From the NCBI GenBank assembly GCA_900555495.1, contig USLD01000019.1:1-13155 (forward strand): a DNA stretch of 13,155 nt, written 5' to 3'. Positions within the stretch are counted from its first letter, which is position 1, and the number at the start of each line of letters is the position of its first letter. Positions 5,346-12,676 of the stretch are shown piece after piece. The notes under the pieces are model-generated. The model did no database searches and was not told where the DNA came from. It saw only the letters and a list, made by a program, of their open reading frames with translations. Origin of the DNA: an uncultured Slackia sp. GTDB lineage: Bacteria; Actinomycetota; Coriobacteriia; Coriobacteriales; Eggerthellaceae. Both the position numbers and the translations under genes were made by a program.

Positions 5346-7049
5346 TTAACGCCAGACCTCCAGCGCCTTATCCGCGAGCCATTCGGCACGATCGGCGATA
5401 TCGTCCTCGTCCCAAGACTCTTTCTCCAGGGCGCCGGCCATCGTCGCAAGGCCGGCGGCGCAGAGGGCCAGGCCGTCTTTGTATCCCTTTCCCTGCTTCT
5501 TCGTGGCCCAATCGGCATCGCGGATGGAGGCGTTGAGCGAGTGCGTGATGATGGCGAGGTTGCCGAGCGTGAGGAGCTTCCTGTCCCTTCGCGTCGCGGC
5601 CTCGTCGTCGAGGGCTCCCCATTTGTTGCGCCACTTCTTGGGCATCATGTGCTCGAGGGTGTATTGGTTGAACCCGAGCAGGGCCGTGCTGCTCATACCC
5701 GGTCGTATGGCGCTTTCCAGTAGGTAGAGGACGCCCTTGGACTGAAGGTTGTACAGACACGATTCCTCGAACGCCGTCCGAACCTCGGCGTCGCCGGGCA
5801 TGAATGTCGTCGCCTCCTCGTTGGCCGTGAGGAACTTCCTCAGCGTCTCCGCGTCCTTCACCTCGTTCAGGATCAGCGAGGTGAACAGCCTGTTGTAGTT
5901 CTTCGTGGTCGCCTGGACTAGCATCCGTCGGACGATGTAGCTCTCAAGCAGTGCGAAGACCTCGGATTCCTTGCCCGAAGACTCTGCGTTCTTGCGAACG
6001 TAGAGCACGTACGGGATGAGCGTCGAGTTCTTGAGGCCGAATATCAGCACGTTCAGGCGCTCGACGCCGGGAACGGAGGGGATGCCCGCGTCGCAGCAGC
6101 CTGGGTCGAACGTGGACTCGAACACCTTGGCATACGCCTTCATGCTGTCGAGGATTTCGTCCTTATCGCCGTTGCAATACCTGGCGATGAAGTCCTTATA
6201 GGATTGGAAGAGGTTGGACGTGCGCGAATAGAAGAGCTTGTCCTCGGTCGTGACGCCGCGCTCCTTGTCCTGAACCAGGATCTGGAGGAAGGCATCGAAG
6301 AAGATATCGGCGAGCGTGCGCTTGATGCGCCCGGTAACGACCTCCTGCTCCCAATACTCCCTCTTCTCGGCCGTGGGCTCGAAGACATCCTCCCAGCACT
6401 CCTTGAACGCCTGCTCGTTCTCGCGGTTGAAGAAGTAGTTCTTGAGGAGCTCCGCCGTCGTCAGGCGCACCCCGAGCGAGTTGATGGTGTCGAATATCTG
6501 CTGCTCGTCCTCGCCCTCGGTTAGGTCGATGCAGACGAACTGAACGTTCGACTTGATCGTGTTCCTGTCGACCTTCTCTGGGTCGATGTTCTTGAGGAAG
6601 TAGTTGTAGGCGAGGGCGATCGCCGAGGAGCCCTCGAGGGGCTCGCAGCCCGTGGCGTTGACGACCCTATCGAAATCCCGTCGGTCGTACTTGCCGTGCC
6701 TCAGGGCGACTTCGCCGGTCTCCAGAACGAAGTCCCGCTCGAACAGCCTGTCGGCACCGATCTTCACGCAAAGCGCCTTGAAGAAGATGACCATGGTCGT
6801 TAGGCGTTGCTGGCCGTCGATGACGGTGCGGACCTCGGACACCTCGGACCAAGTGTTGCCAGAGGAGGCCTGCTTCAGGATGATGGAGCCCAGGAAATAG
6901 GGTCGCTTGGAGGCCGTGACGAACTCCATATCGCCGAGGAAGCGCTCCCACTGTTCTTCTCCCCAGACGTACGCCCTTTGGTAGAAGGGTATTTCGAGCA
7001 GGCGCGATCCGTTGAACACGCCGCTTATCGTAGATTTTCCTGCATCCAT
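5346..7049 (-). CDS. GmrSD-like DUF262/DUF1524 endonuclease (type IV restriction)
   Basis: This 567-residue single-chain protein has both halves of the GmrSD family. The N-terminal DUF262 (GmrS-like, ParB/Srx-fold NTPase) shows IPFYQRAYVW (20-29), YFLGSIIL (51-58), the diagnostic VIDGQQRLTT (76-85) and FDTINSLGVRLTTAELLKNY (186-205). The C-terminal DUF1524 (GmrD-like HNH nuclease) shows YTLEHMMPKKW (463-473, H467 catalytic) and LTLGNLAIITHSLN (493-506). Family members such as GmrSD and BrxU cut DNA with modified cytosines in an NTP-dependent manner and so restrict phages with modified genomes. All key motifs are intact. The ATG at 7049 has GAGG immediately before it and AAGGA a few bases further. 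The gene lies 76 nt downstream of the CD-NTase gene on the same strand; TTTATAAG in that gap could support its own promoter. It ends 3 nt from the end of the convergent MobC-like gene. Confidence 0.9.
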   Translation of the reverse strand: MDAGKSTISGVFNGSRLLEIPFYQRAYVWGEEQWERFLGDMEFVTASKRPYFLGSIILKQASSGNTWSEVSEVRTVIDGQQRLTTMVIFFKALCVKIGADRLFERDFVLETGEVALRHGKYDRRDFDRVVNATGCEPLEGSSAIALAYNYFLKNIDPEKVDRNTIKSNVQFVCIDLTEGEDEQQIFDTINSLGVRLTTAELLKNYFFNRENEQAFKECWEDVFEPTAEKREYWEQEVVTGRIKRTLADIFFDAFLQILVQDKERGVTTEDKLFYSRTSNLFQSYKDFIARYCNGDKDEILDSMKAYAKVFESTFDPGCCDAGIPSVPGVERLNVLIFGLKNSTLIPYVLYVRKNAESSGKESEVFALLESYIVRRMLVQATTKNYNRLFTSLILNEVKDAETLRKFLTANEEATTFMPGDAEVRTAFEESCLYNLQSKGVLYLLESAIRPGMSSTALLGFNQYTLEHMMPKKWRNKWGALDDEAATRRDRKLLTLGNLAIITHSLNASIRDADWATKKQGKGYKDGLALCAAGLATMAGALEKESWDEDDIADRAEWLADKALEVWR

Positions 7050-7125
7050 CCTCGTATTCCTTAATATCTTTCCCTTAACGTTATCTCGGCTTATAAAGTC
7101 GATGCCAGGGCGTTAGTTGAACTCG

Positions 7126-8433
7126 CTATTCAACGTTGATAAAGAACTCTTTGCTGCGAGCAACGCACCTACCGTTTTTTATCAGAAAACACTGTACGTA
7201 ATGACGACCCTTGTATGCCGTAGACTCGTGCCGCCCGCCTTTTTCAATATTCGAATCGTTGAACTCGCCGCGAGGTTGGTTGGCCGCTTGTGCTTCGGCA
7301 CCTGTATTGACAACTTGCCATTTCACTTTTGCAGTGGCAAGGCTCAACGGCCGAAGTACTTTATAGTCAATCTCGCATTTCTTCGGTATGACCCGGTCGT
7401 TAGTCGTGATGCGTTCGCGTTTTCCATCCGGATAGGTGACATCGGCGACCACAATCACCCCGGGTCTTTGACATGCCATCGGCCATGGCGGGGTTTTGCG
7501 GTGCGGAACGGAAAGCGCGGCCGCTGTGGAAAGATATGCTGGGGAAAGAGCAGACCCGTTTCGACTGCTTGCGGGGAACCTGTTACCGAGTATCTTCCTC
7601 CAAGTCGAGCTCGTAGAGCCTTCCTCGCTAATCAAATCGAGTGCGGCGTGAATTGCACGAACGAACGCCTCAAAGTCTTCCCTCTGGTACCCGCTAGCAA
7701 GATCGTTTGTAGTCAACGAGGGGTCAATCACCTGCGGCTTGATTCCACCAGCAAGAAGGCTGTCATAAGATTCCGCTATGTTCTCCATTAGCTGCACGAT
7801 GATGTCCTCATAAAGCGTCACATCTTCTGGATAATGATCGGCGATGATCTTCTCAAGAGTGATGCCTTTGGGCCAGCGCTCTTCCTCAGGGCAGTTTTCC
7901 CTACGCCACCATTTCATGATTTTGACAACGGGCTTGAACCTGCCGTCATGTTCCGCATTGACAGTGGTTGACCACTCGATGTGCCCTTTTGGGTTCGTTT
8001 CGGTCCACCGACCATCGTCTATGCACCCGATAAAGCAAGTTTCGTCATCAATCGCTAGCGGAACGACATCGATATCAAGGTTCGAGAAGGATATTCCGAC
8101 GGAATGCGTCTGAAGATGAGCGGTCGCATACTTTGAAGAGTCGAGGAGGATATCTCGTAGCTCGATGATGACGTTGGCGGAATTGGCATCGGGGCCATAT
8201 TCTGTCTCGGCAATGATATCGACATCTCGGTTGTCGTCATTCTTTGCTGGGCGAATAGACGTGTGCTTGGCGTATGACCCGGACAAATACGTGTGAACGC
8301 AATGCTCGCCATAATGCTCATGCGCCGAAAGATACTCTCTCAAAGCCTTGTGAGCGGCGCTTATCTGGTCAACTGTCGTTTTGCTAGGCTCAATGTCCGA
8401 TAGAAATTTCTGGAAATCCGATTGCAAAGACAT
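7126..8433 (-). CDS. CD-NTase (cGAS/DncV-like nucleotidyltransferase) with AGS-C sensor tail
   Basis: This 435-residue SMODS-type nucleotidyltransferase is predicted to make a cyclic or linear oligonucleotide signal on phage infection. The active site is complete: GSYAKHTSIRP (52-62) supplies the GS motif, RDVDII (69-74) the Asp pair D70/D72, and LDIDVVP (119-125) the third Asp, D122. A helical OAS1-C-like part (about 165-285, with KPVVKIMKWWRR and IIVQLMENIAESYDSLL) follows. A Pro/Ser-rich linker comes next, then a strand-rich end (about 322-435) with YKVLRPLSLATAKVKWQVVN and HYVQCFLIKNGRCVARS. That end matches the AGS-C domain described as a sensor at the C-terminus of SMODS proteins. The ATG has GAGGTAA about 6 nt upstream and lies 4 nt after the DUF6602 stop, so the two are co-translated. 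Third codon positions are more AT-rich than in mod-res. Which nucleotide it makes cannot be read from sequence. Confidence 0.88.
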   Translation of the reverse strand: MSLQSDFQKFLSDIEPSKTTVDQISAAHKALREYLSAHEHYGEHCVHTYLSGSYAKHTSIRPAKNDDNRDVDIIAETEYGPDANSANVIIELRDILLDSSKYATAHLQTHSVGISFSNLDIDVVPLAIDDETCFIGCIDDGRWTETNPKGHIEWSTTVNAEHDGRFKPVVKIMKWWRRENCPEEERWPKGITLEKIIADHYPEDVTLYEDIIVQLMENIAESYDSLLAGGIKPQVIDPSLTTNDLASGYQREDFEAFVRAIHAALDLISEEGSTSSTWRKILGNRFPASSRNGSALSPAYLSTAAALSVPHRKTPPWPMACQRPGVIVVADVTYPDGKRERITTNDRVIPKKCEIDYKVLRPLSLATAKVKWQVVNTGAEAQAANQPRGEFNDSNIEKGGRHESTAYKGRHYVQCFLIKNGRCVARSKEFFINVE

Positions 8434-8437
8434 TCTT

Positions 8438-9154
8438 TTACCTCGCTATCTCGAACGATTCCAGGGAAAGGTCGGCATAATCTCTTATGTCGATTGCGGC
8501 AACGGTACCGAGCTTGAACAATTCATCAAGGAGCAGATAGAAGAAGGAGAAGATCGCCTCATCACCATCGGAAGCTTGGACCTCGCCTTCATACTTATGA
8601 AACGTCCCATCCTCAGCTGCGCGAACAATGTCAACATTGGGACAGGAGAGCATGTTCTCCTTGATCGTCTTGGGCTTGTTTTCTGACCGAGTGGTCAAAA
8701 GGCCGCCGATAATTGGAGTCAAGCTTCGCGCGGGTACGGATGCGCCAGCTGAAATCATGCCTCTTGACGTCCTCTTTAGGTCGAGAACCGATTGGATCTT
8801 CACGTTCGCGTATTCAATGTGGTCCTTGTTGGCATCCTGCTTGACCTCGAACACGGCGTAAACGCTCTCTGCGGTGACGTATTTTTCGCCGTTTCTGGTC
8901 TCCATGATTAAGGGCGAATGAAGCGGATCATAGATTATTACGTCTATCTGCTCGCTCGTTCCGCCCGTGCTATCGAAAACGAATCCCTTTGAAGCGGCAT
9001 AGCGTTTCGGAAGAAAACCGTTGAGAAAAGCCAGCCATTCTTCCTCGCTTAAATCCCCTTGAGAGACGGGGTGGCCTAGCCGAAGGCCAAGCGACCGCTT
9101 TAACTCGTCGGACTTCTCTTTAAGCGCGTCTTTAACATTGAATGTTTCGTTCAA
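8438..9154 (-). CDS. DUF6602-like protein, candidate PD-(D/E)XK nuclease effector
   Basis: A 238-residue soluble protein that I assign to the DUF6602 family from its overall pattern (FLPKRYAASKGFVFDSTGGT, then SEQIDVIIYDPLHSPL, then YVTAESVYAVFEVKQ). The middle looks like a restriction-endonuclease core: an Asp on a hydrophobic strand (QIDVIIYD, residues about 69-76), then the strand VYAVFEVKQ (about 98-106) giving the E-x-K half. This matches PD-(D/E)XK, so DNA cleavage is a reasonable guess, not an established function. The C-terminal helix-rich part (about 200-238) includes FSFFYLLLDELFKLG. The start is TTG at 9154, with AGGTAGGT just before it overlapping the stop of the preceding frame; there is no ATG or GTG nearby. 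It is followed after 4 nt by the CD-NTase gene, which makes it the best candidate for the effector or regulator of that enzyme. Confidence 0.7.
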   Translation of the reverse strand: MNETFNVKDALKEKSDELKRSLGLRLGHPVSQGDLSEEEWLAFLNGFLPKRYAASKGFVFDSTGGTSEQIDVIIYDPLHSPLIMETRNGEKYVTAESVYAVFEVKQDANKDHIEYANVKIQSVLDLKRTSRGMISAGASVPARSLTPIIGGLLTTRSENKPKTIKENMLSCPNVDIVRAAEDGTFHKYEGEVQASDGDEAIFSFFYLLLDELFKLGTVAAIDIRDYADLSLESFEIAR

Positions 9155-9160
9155 CTATAC

Positions 9161-9611
9161 CTACCTAACCTTCATGTACGTGATTACAAACGCCTTCATG
9201 AGGCACATCTCCGACATGCGGGCCTCAATGCTGAAGGCGTCGTTGCTGTCGAAGCGCTGTCTGATTTCCAAACCGTGGTCGAGCGGGATGCCCCGCCTGT
9301 TGTCGACCTTGAGGAGCCGCGTGTGCGCTGCGATTGATTTCCAGATGAAGTCGACGCCAAGTGGCACCATGGGATCCCTAATCCGTTCCAGGTAGTCAAC
9401 CTTCTTGGAATCGGGATACCCGTCGGGCGCCGTGACCAGATGCGCCTCGAGCGAAGGCGCGCTGCACTTGAAGTGGCGCGACCATCTCGAGAAAGGAGCT
9501 CTTCTGCCTGCTGTAGGCATGCAGCTGACCGGAAGAATCCGCGAAATGGCGCAGATAGAACTGCGGCACCCAATGCTGCTTTCGCGTCATCTTTCCGGGC
9601 AGCTTCGACAT
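9161..9611 (-). pseudogene. DUF4238 gene, truncated/frameshifted
   Basis: The frame starting at 9611 reads KMTRKQHWVPQFYLRHFADS, the unmistakable N-terminal signature of DUF4238 proteins. It then loses similarity after about residue 42 and stops at 9396 (71 residues). Intact family members are several times longer. A second frame (open from at least 9520 to the stop at 9161) carries ordinary-looking protein (VDYLERIRDPMVPLGVDFIW ... EARMSEMCLMKAFVITYMKV) and ends 6 nt before the DUF6602 start, with that gene's ribosome binding site over its stop. Most simply, one gene once ran from 9611 to 9161 and has lost an internal segment and its frame somewhere around 9440-9500; two separate remnants are also possible. 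DUF4238 has no settled biochemical function. The ATG at 9611 lies 1 nt after the res stop, so it was coupled to res; an in-frame ATG seven codons later is an alternative start. Confidence 0.65.
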
Positions 9612-9612
9612 C

Positions 9613-12600
9613 CTAAGCCTTCACCGCCTCGTATTGATACGTTGTGCGCACGTTGTAGTGGAAGTCATCTCCAAGCTCCAGCGCCTCGAAGTGCTTCTTG
9701 GCGCAGCCGATCTTGATCTTCTCCGCGTCGCGCAGGGCGGGCTCGCCGTTCTTTCCGCCCTTGGTCTCGGTCACGAAATACACGCGGCGCTCGCCGTCGG
9801 CCTCCTCGACATACGCCCAGTCGGGGTTGTAGCTGCCGAGCGGTGTGTCGATCTTGAACGTCGAGGGGAGCTTCGCGAACACGAGCACCTCTTCCTGCTT
9901 GTCGAGTGCCTCGGCAAAGGAGCGCTCGACCCCCGCCGAATCGTAGACAACGTAGTTGTACAGGCTCTTTCCCGTCACGTCCGGCTTCCACGCGTTCTGT
10001 CCGAGGTAGGCGGTGTAGTCGTCGAGCTCGAGGTCGCGCATGGTGTACCACTCGTCCTCGGGAAGGCGCACGTACTTGATGCCCTGGGCGATGAGGTCGT
10101 TCTTCACGCGGTTGATCTTGTCGCCGACCTGCGCGAGGAAGGTCGCGGGGTCGATCTCGAACTCGCCGAAGCGGCTGCAGCCCTCGAGGATCGCCTTGAT
10201 GGTGCCGCGGGTGAGCCCGACGGCGTCCTGAAGCTCTGCGATCGGGTCGGGAAGGTCGTATTTCACCTTTCCCGAAACGGACACCACGGAGGTGCCCGTG
10301 CCCTCGGCGCTCACGCCCGCGTCGTCGATGCCCAGCGATGCACGCTCGCTCGTCACCTGGGGCGGGCGCACGGCGAGCATGCCGTCGATCGCCTCGATGG
10401 CGCGTTCGATGAGCTTGCCGGAGTCGACCTCGACCTGGAAGCGCGTGCGCTGGCGGATGCGGTCCCACAAGGCCTGGAACGCAGGGTCGAGCGTGACGTC
10501 CTTCTGCAGCTCGACGGAGACCTCCTTGGCCTTGTCGCGAATCTGGACCCTCTGGGACTTGTGGATGATGATCGCCTCGACTTGTTCCTTCGCCGGCTCG
10601 AGCTCCGCGGAAAGCTCCACCTTGCCTTCCTCGGCGGCCGCCTTGAGCTCGGGCGTCACCGCGCCCTTGCCGTCGACCATGCCGGTCGCGACGAGGTGGT
10701 CGAAGACCTGCTTGGACTTCTCGTAGCCCAGGCGCACCTCGACGCCCTCGGGAGTCTTGACCGTGACCTTCGTGAAGCTCTCTGGGGTGATGACGCCGAA
10801 CTTGAAATCCTCCGCTTCGAGCTCCTTCTGAAGCCCGTTGGCGAAGTCTTCGTAGCTCTCGTTCGCGATGACGGTGAGCACGTTCGCCTCGGGGTCGTAC
10901 AGGCGCTCACCGTCCTGGTTCACGCACAGGCGCAGGCCGCGGCCGATCTTCTGACGCTTTGTCAGATTGTCCTTGGTCTCGACGAGCGTGCAAATCTGGA
11001 ACACGTTGGGATTGTCCCAGCCTTCCTTGAGCGCTGAGTGGCTGAAGACGAACGAGACGTCCTTGTCCGCATCCTTGCCGTCCGGGAAGGAAATGAGCGT
11101 CTCCTTCTTCTGCATGATGAGCTCGAAGGCCCCGGCGTCGTCGGCGGTGCCGGCGGCTCCCTTGGAGTCCTTGAACTTGCCCTTCTTGTCCTTGGCGAAG
11201 TATCCCTGATGCACGGCGTGGGGGTCGCGCACCAGCGGGGCGCCGACGGCCTCGTAGCACTCGAGCCACGTGCCCTTGCCGATCCCCGCCGCCTTGGCGA
11301 CGCGCCTGGGCGCCTTCGAGTTCAGGGCACCTGCGTACTCCTCCTCGAACATCTGGGCGTACAGGCCTCCGTGGACCTCGGGCTCGTAGACGCGGTAGCG
11401 GTCGACGCGGTCGATGAAGAAGAGCGAGAGCACCTTCACGCCGCGCGGCCACAGCTCGAACTGGCGGGCCAGGTGGTCCTCGATGGTGCGGCGAATCTGC
11501 GCGCGCTTGACGACCTCCTCGTTGACGTCGCCCAGCGCCTCGCCCAACTCGAGCACCTCGCCGTTCTGGAACTCTATGAACTCGTCGCCCTCGGCGGCGC
11601 CGATGTTGTTGACGACCCAGCCGCTCTCGTAGTCGCTGTTCTCGCCGCTCTTCTGGTAGAGGTCGGCGCCGGTCTTCACGGCGACGGCCTTGCGCTTCTG
11701 CGTGCCGTCGGCCTGGCGCACGTCGATGGACACCTTGGCGGAGAACGGGTCGGATTTGACGGACTCGAGCCTCACGTAGGCGCCATTGAGGTTCGCCTCG
11801 GCCTTAATCGAGTCGACGCAGATGCCCTTCACCAGGTGGCGCTCGAAGGCGTCGACCGGCGTGAGGCGGTAGATCATGTTGTAGGCCTGCTTGTGCGTTG
11901 CCGAATAGCGAAGCACGAACAGCGGGTTCAGGCTCTTGATGGCGGCCTTGGCCTGCTTGGTGTTGTCGACGCTCTGGGGCTCGTCGATGATAACGACGGG
12001 CTTGCAGGCGCTCACGAGCTCGCGCGGGCTAAAGCCGCCGACGAGCTTCTCGCTGGAACGGTGAAAGAGGTTGCCCTCCTTCGCGGTGCCGTCCTTCTCG
12101 AGGCCCTTGTTGAACGCGTCGATGTTGATGACCATGACCTGGATGGAGCTCGACGTGGCGAAGTTGCCCACCGGCCCCATGTCCTTCGAGTCGTACACGA
12201 AGTAGTCGAGCGGCGTGCGGTCGTAGAGCGTCTCGAAGTGCTTGCGCGTGGTCTGGAAGCTCTTGAGGACGCCCTCGCGGATGGCCACGCTCGGCACAAC
12301 GATGACGAACTTGGTGATGCCGTAGCGGCGGTTCAGCTCGTAAATTGAACGGATGTACACGTAGGTCTTGCCGGTGCCCGTCTCCATCTCGACGGTGAAG
12401 TCTCGCAGGCGCCCGTCGGTAAGGACGTCGGTTGCCGGGAGGCAGCCATCCTCCTGCACGGCGTGCAGGTTGTCGAGGAGCTGGCCGGGCGCCACGCGGA
12501 GCTCGTTGCCGTGGCCGACCATGAGCTCGCCAATTGCCGTCTGGCCCTTGCGGCCGGAATCGGCGGAGAAAACGCTGCTGGCGAATTGCTGTCCGCGGAA

Positions 12601-12675
12601 CAGGTCGCAGGTTGCCTCGATGGCCTCCAGCTGGTGCTGCTGATCGGATGAGAACTTGAACTCGAGTGCCGCCAT
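9613..12675 (-). CDS. res: Type III restriction enzyme, Res subunit
   Basis: This 1020-residue restriction subunit of a type III R-M system translocates or slides on DNA using ATP and cleaves when complexed with Mod. Helicase (SF2) motifs: Walker A ETGTGKT (98-104), motif II DEPQ (231-234), motif III RYSAT (256-260), and motifs V/VI LKEGWDNP (549-556) and QKIGRGLR (575-582). The C-terminal nuclease is a PD-(D/E)XK domain: ERSFAEALD (about 917-925), NPDWAYV with D952, and VTETKG with E970 and K972. All motifs are intact and the length matches the family, so the enzyme should be active. The ATG lies 1 nt after the mod stop (TAG-C-ATG), a coupling typical of mod-res pairs. The next gene again begins 1 nt after the res stop. 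Two long frames on the opposite strand inside this gene are coding shadows. Confidence 0.95.
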   Translation of the reverse strand: MAALEFKFSSDQQHQLEAIEATCDLFRGQQFASSVFSADSGRKGQTAIGELMVGHGNELRVAPGQLLDNLHAVQEDGCLPATDVLTDGRLRDFTVEMETGTGKTYVYIRSIYELNRRYGITKFVIVVPSVAIREGVLKSFQTTRKHFETLYDRTPLDYFVYDSKDMGPVGNFATSSSIQVMVINIDAFNKGLEKDGTAKEGNLFHRSSEKLVGGFSPRELVSACKPVVIIDEPQSVDNTKQAKAAIKSLNPLFVLRYSATHKQAYNMIYRLTPVDAFERHLVKGICVDSIKAEANLNGAYVRLESVKSDPFSAKVSIDVRQADGTQKRKAVAVKTGADLYQKSGENSDYESGWVVNNIGAAEGDEFIEFQNGEVLELGEALGDVNEEVVKRAQIRRTIEDHLARQFELWPRGVKVLSLFFIDRVDRYRVYEPEVHGGLYAQMFEEEYAGALNSKAPRRVAKAAGIGKGTWLECYEAVGAPLVRDPHAVHQGYFAKDKKGKFKDSKGAAGTADDAGAFELIMQKKETLISFPDGKDADKDVSFVFSHSALKEGWDNPNVFQICTLVETKDNLTKRQKIGRGLRLCVNQDGERLYDPEANVLTVIANESYEDFANGLQKELEAEDFKFGVITPESFTKVTVKTPEGVEVRLGYEKSKQVFDHLVATGMVDGKGAVTPELKAAAEEGKVELSAELEPAKEQVEAIIIHKSQRVQIRDKAKEVSVELQKDVTLDPAFQALWDRIRQRTRFQVEVDSGKLIERAIEAIDGMLAVRPPQVTSERASLGIDDAGVSAEGTGTSVVSVSGKVKYDLPDPIAELQDAVGLTRGTIKAILEGCSRFGEFEIDPATFLAQVGDKINRVKNDLIAQGIKYVRLPEDEWYTMRDLELDDYTAYLGQNAWKPDVTGKSLYNYVVYDSAGVERSFAEALDKQEEVLVFAKLPSTFKIDTPLGSYNPDWAYVEEADGERRVYFVTETKGGKNGEPALRDAEKIKIGCAKKHFEALELGDDFHYNVRTTYQYEAVKA

Positions 12676-12676
12676 G

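Noticed and set aside
7117..7791. 224-residue + strand frame opposite the CD-NTase
   Set aside because: It is antisense to the C-terminal half of the CD-NTase gene, with no ribosome binding site or recognisable domain.
9634..12348. Two long + strand open frames (467 and 436 residues) back to back
   Set aside because: They lie wholly opposite the res gene, have compositions dominated by Leu, Val, Asp, Arg and His typical of antisense reading of GC-rich codons, and show no domain or ribosome binding site. The res frame has every expected motif.
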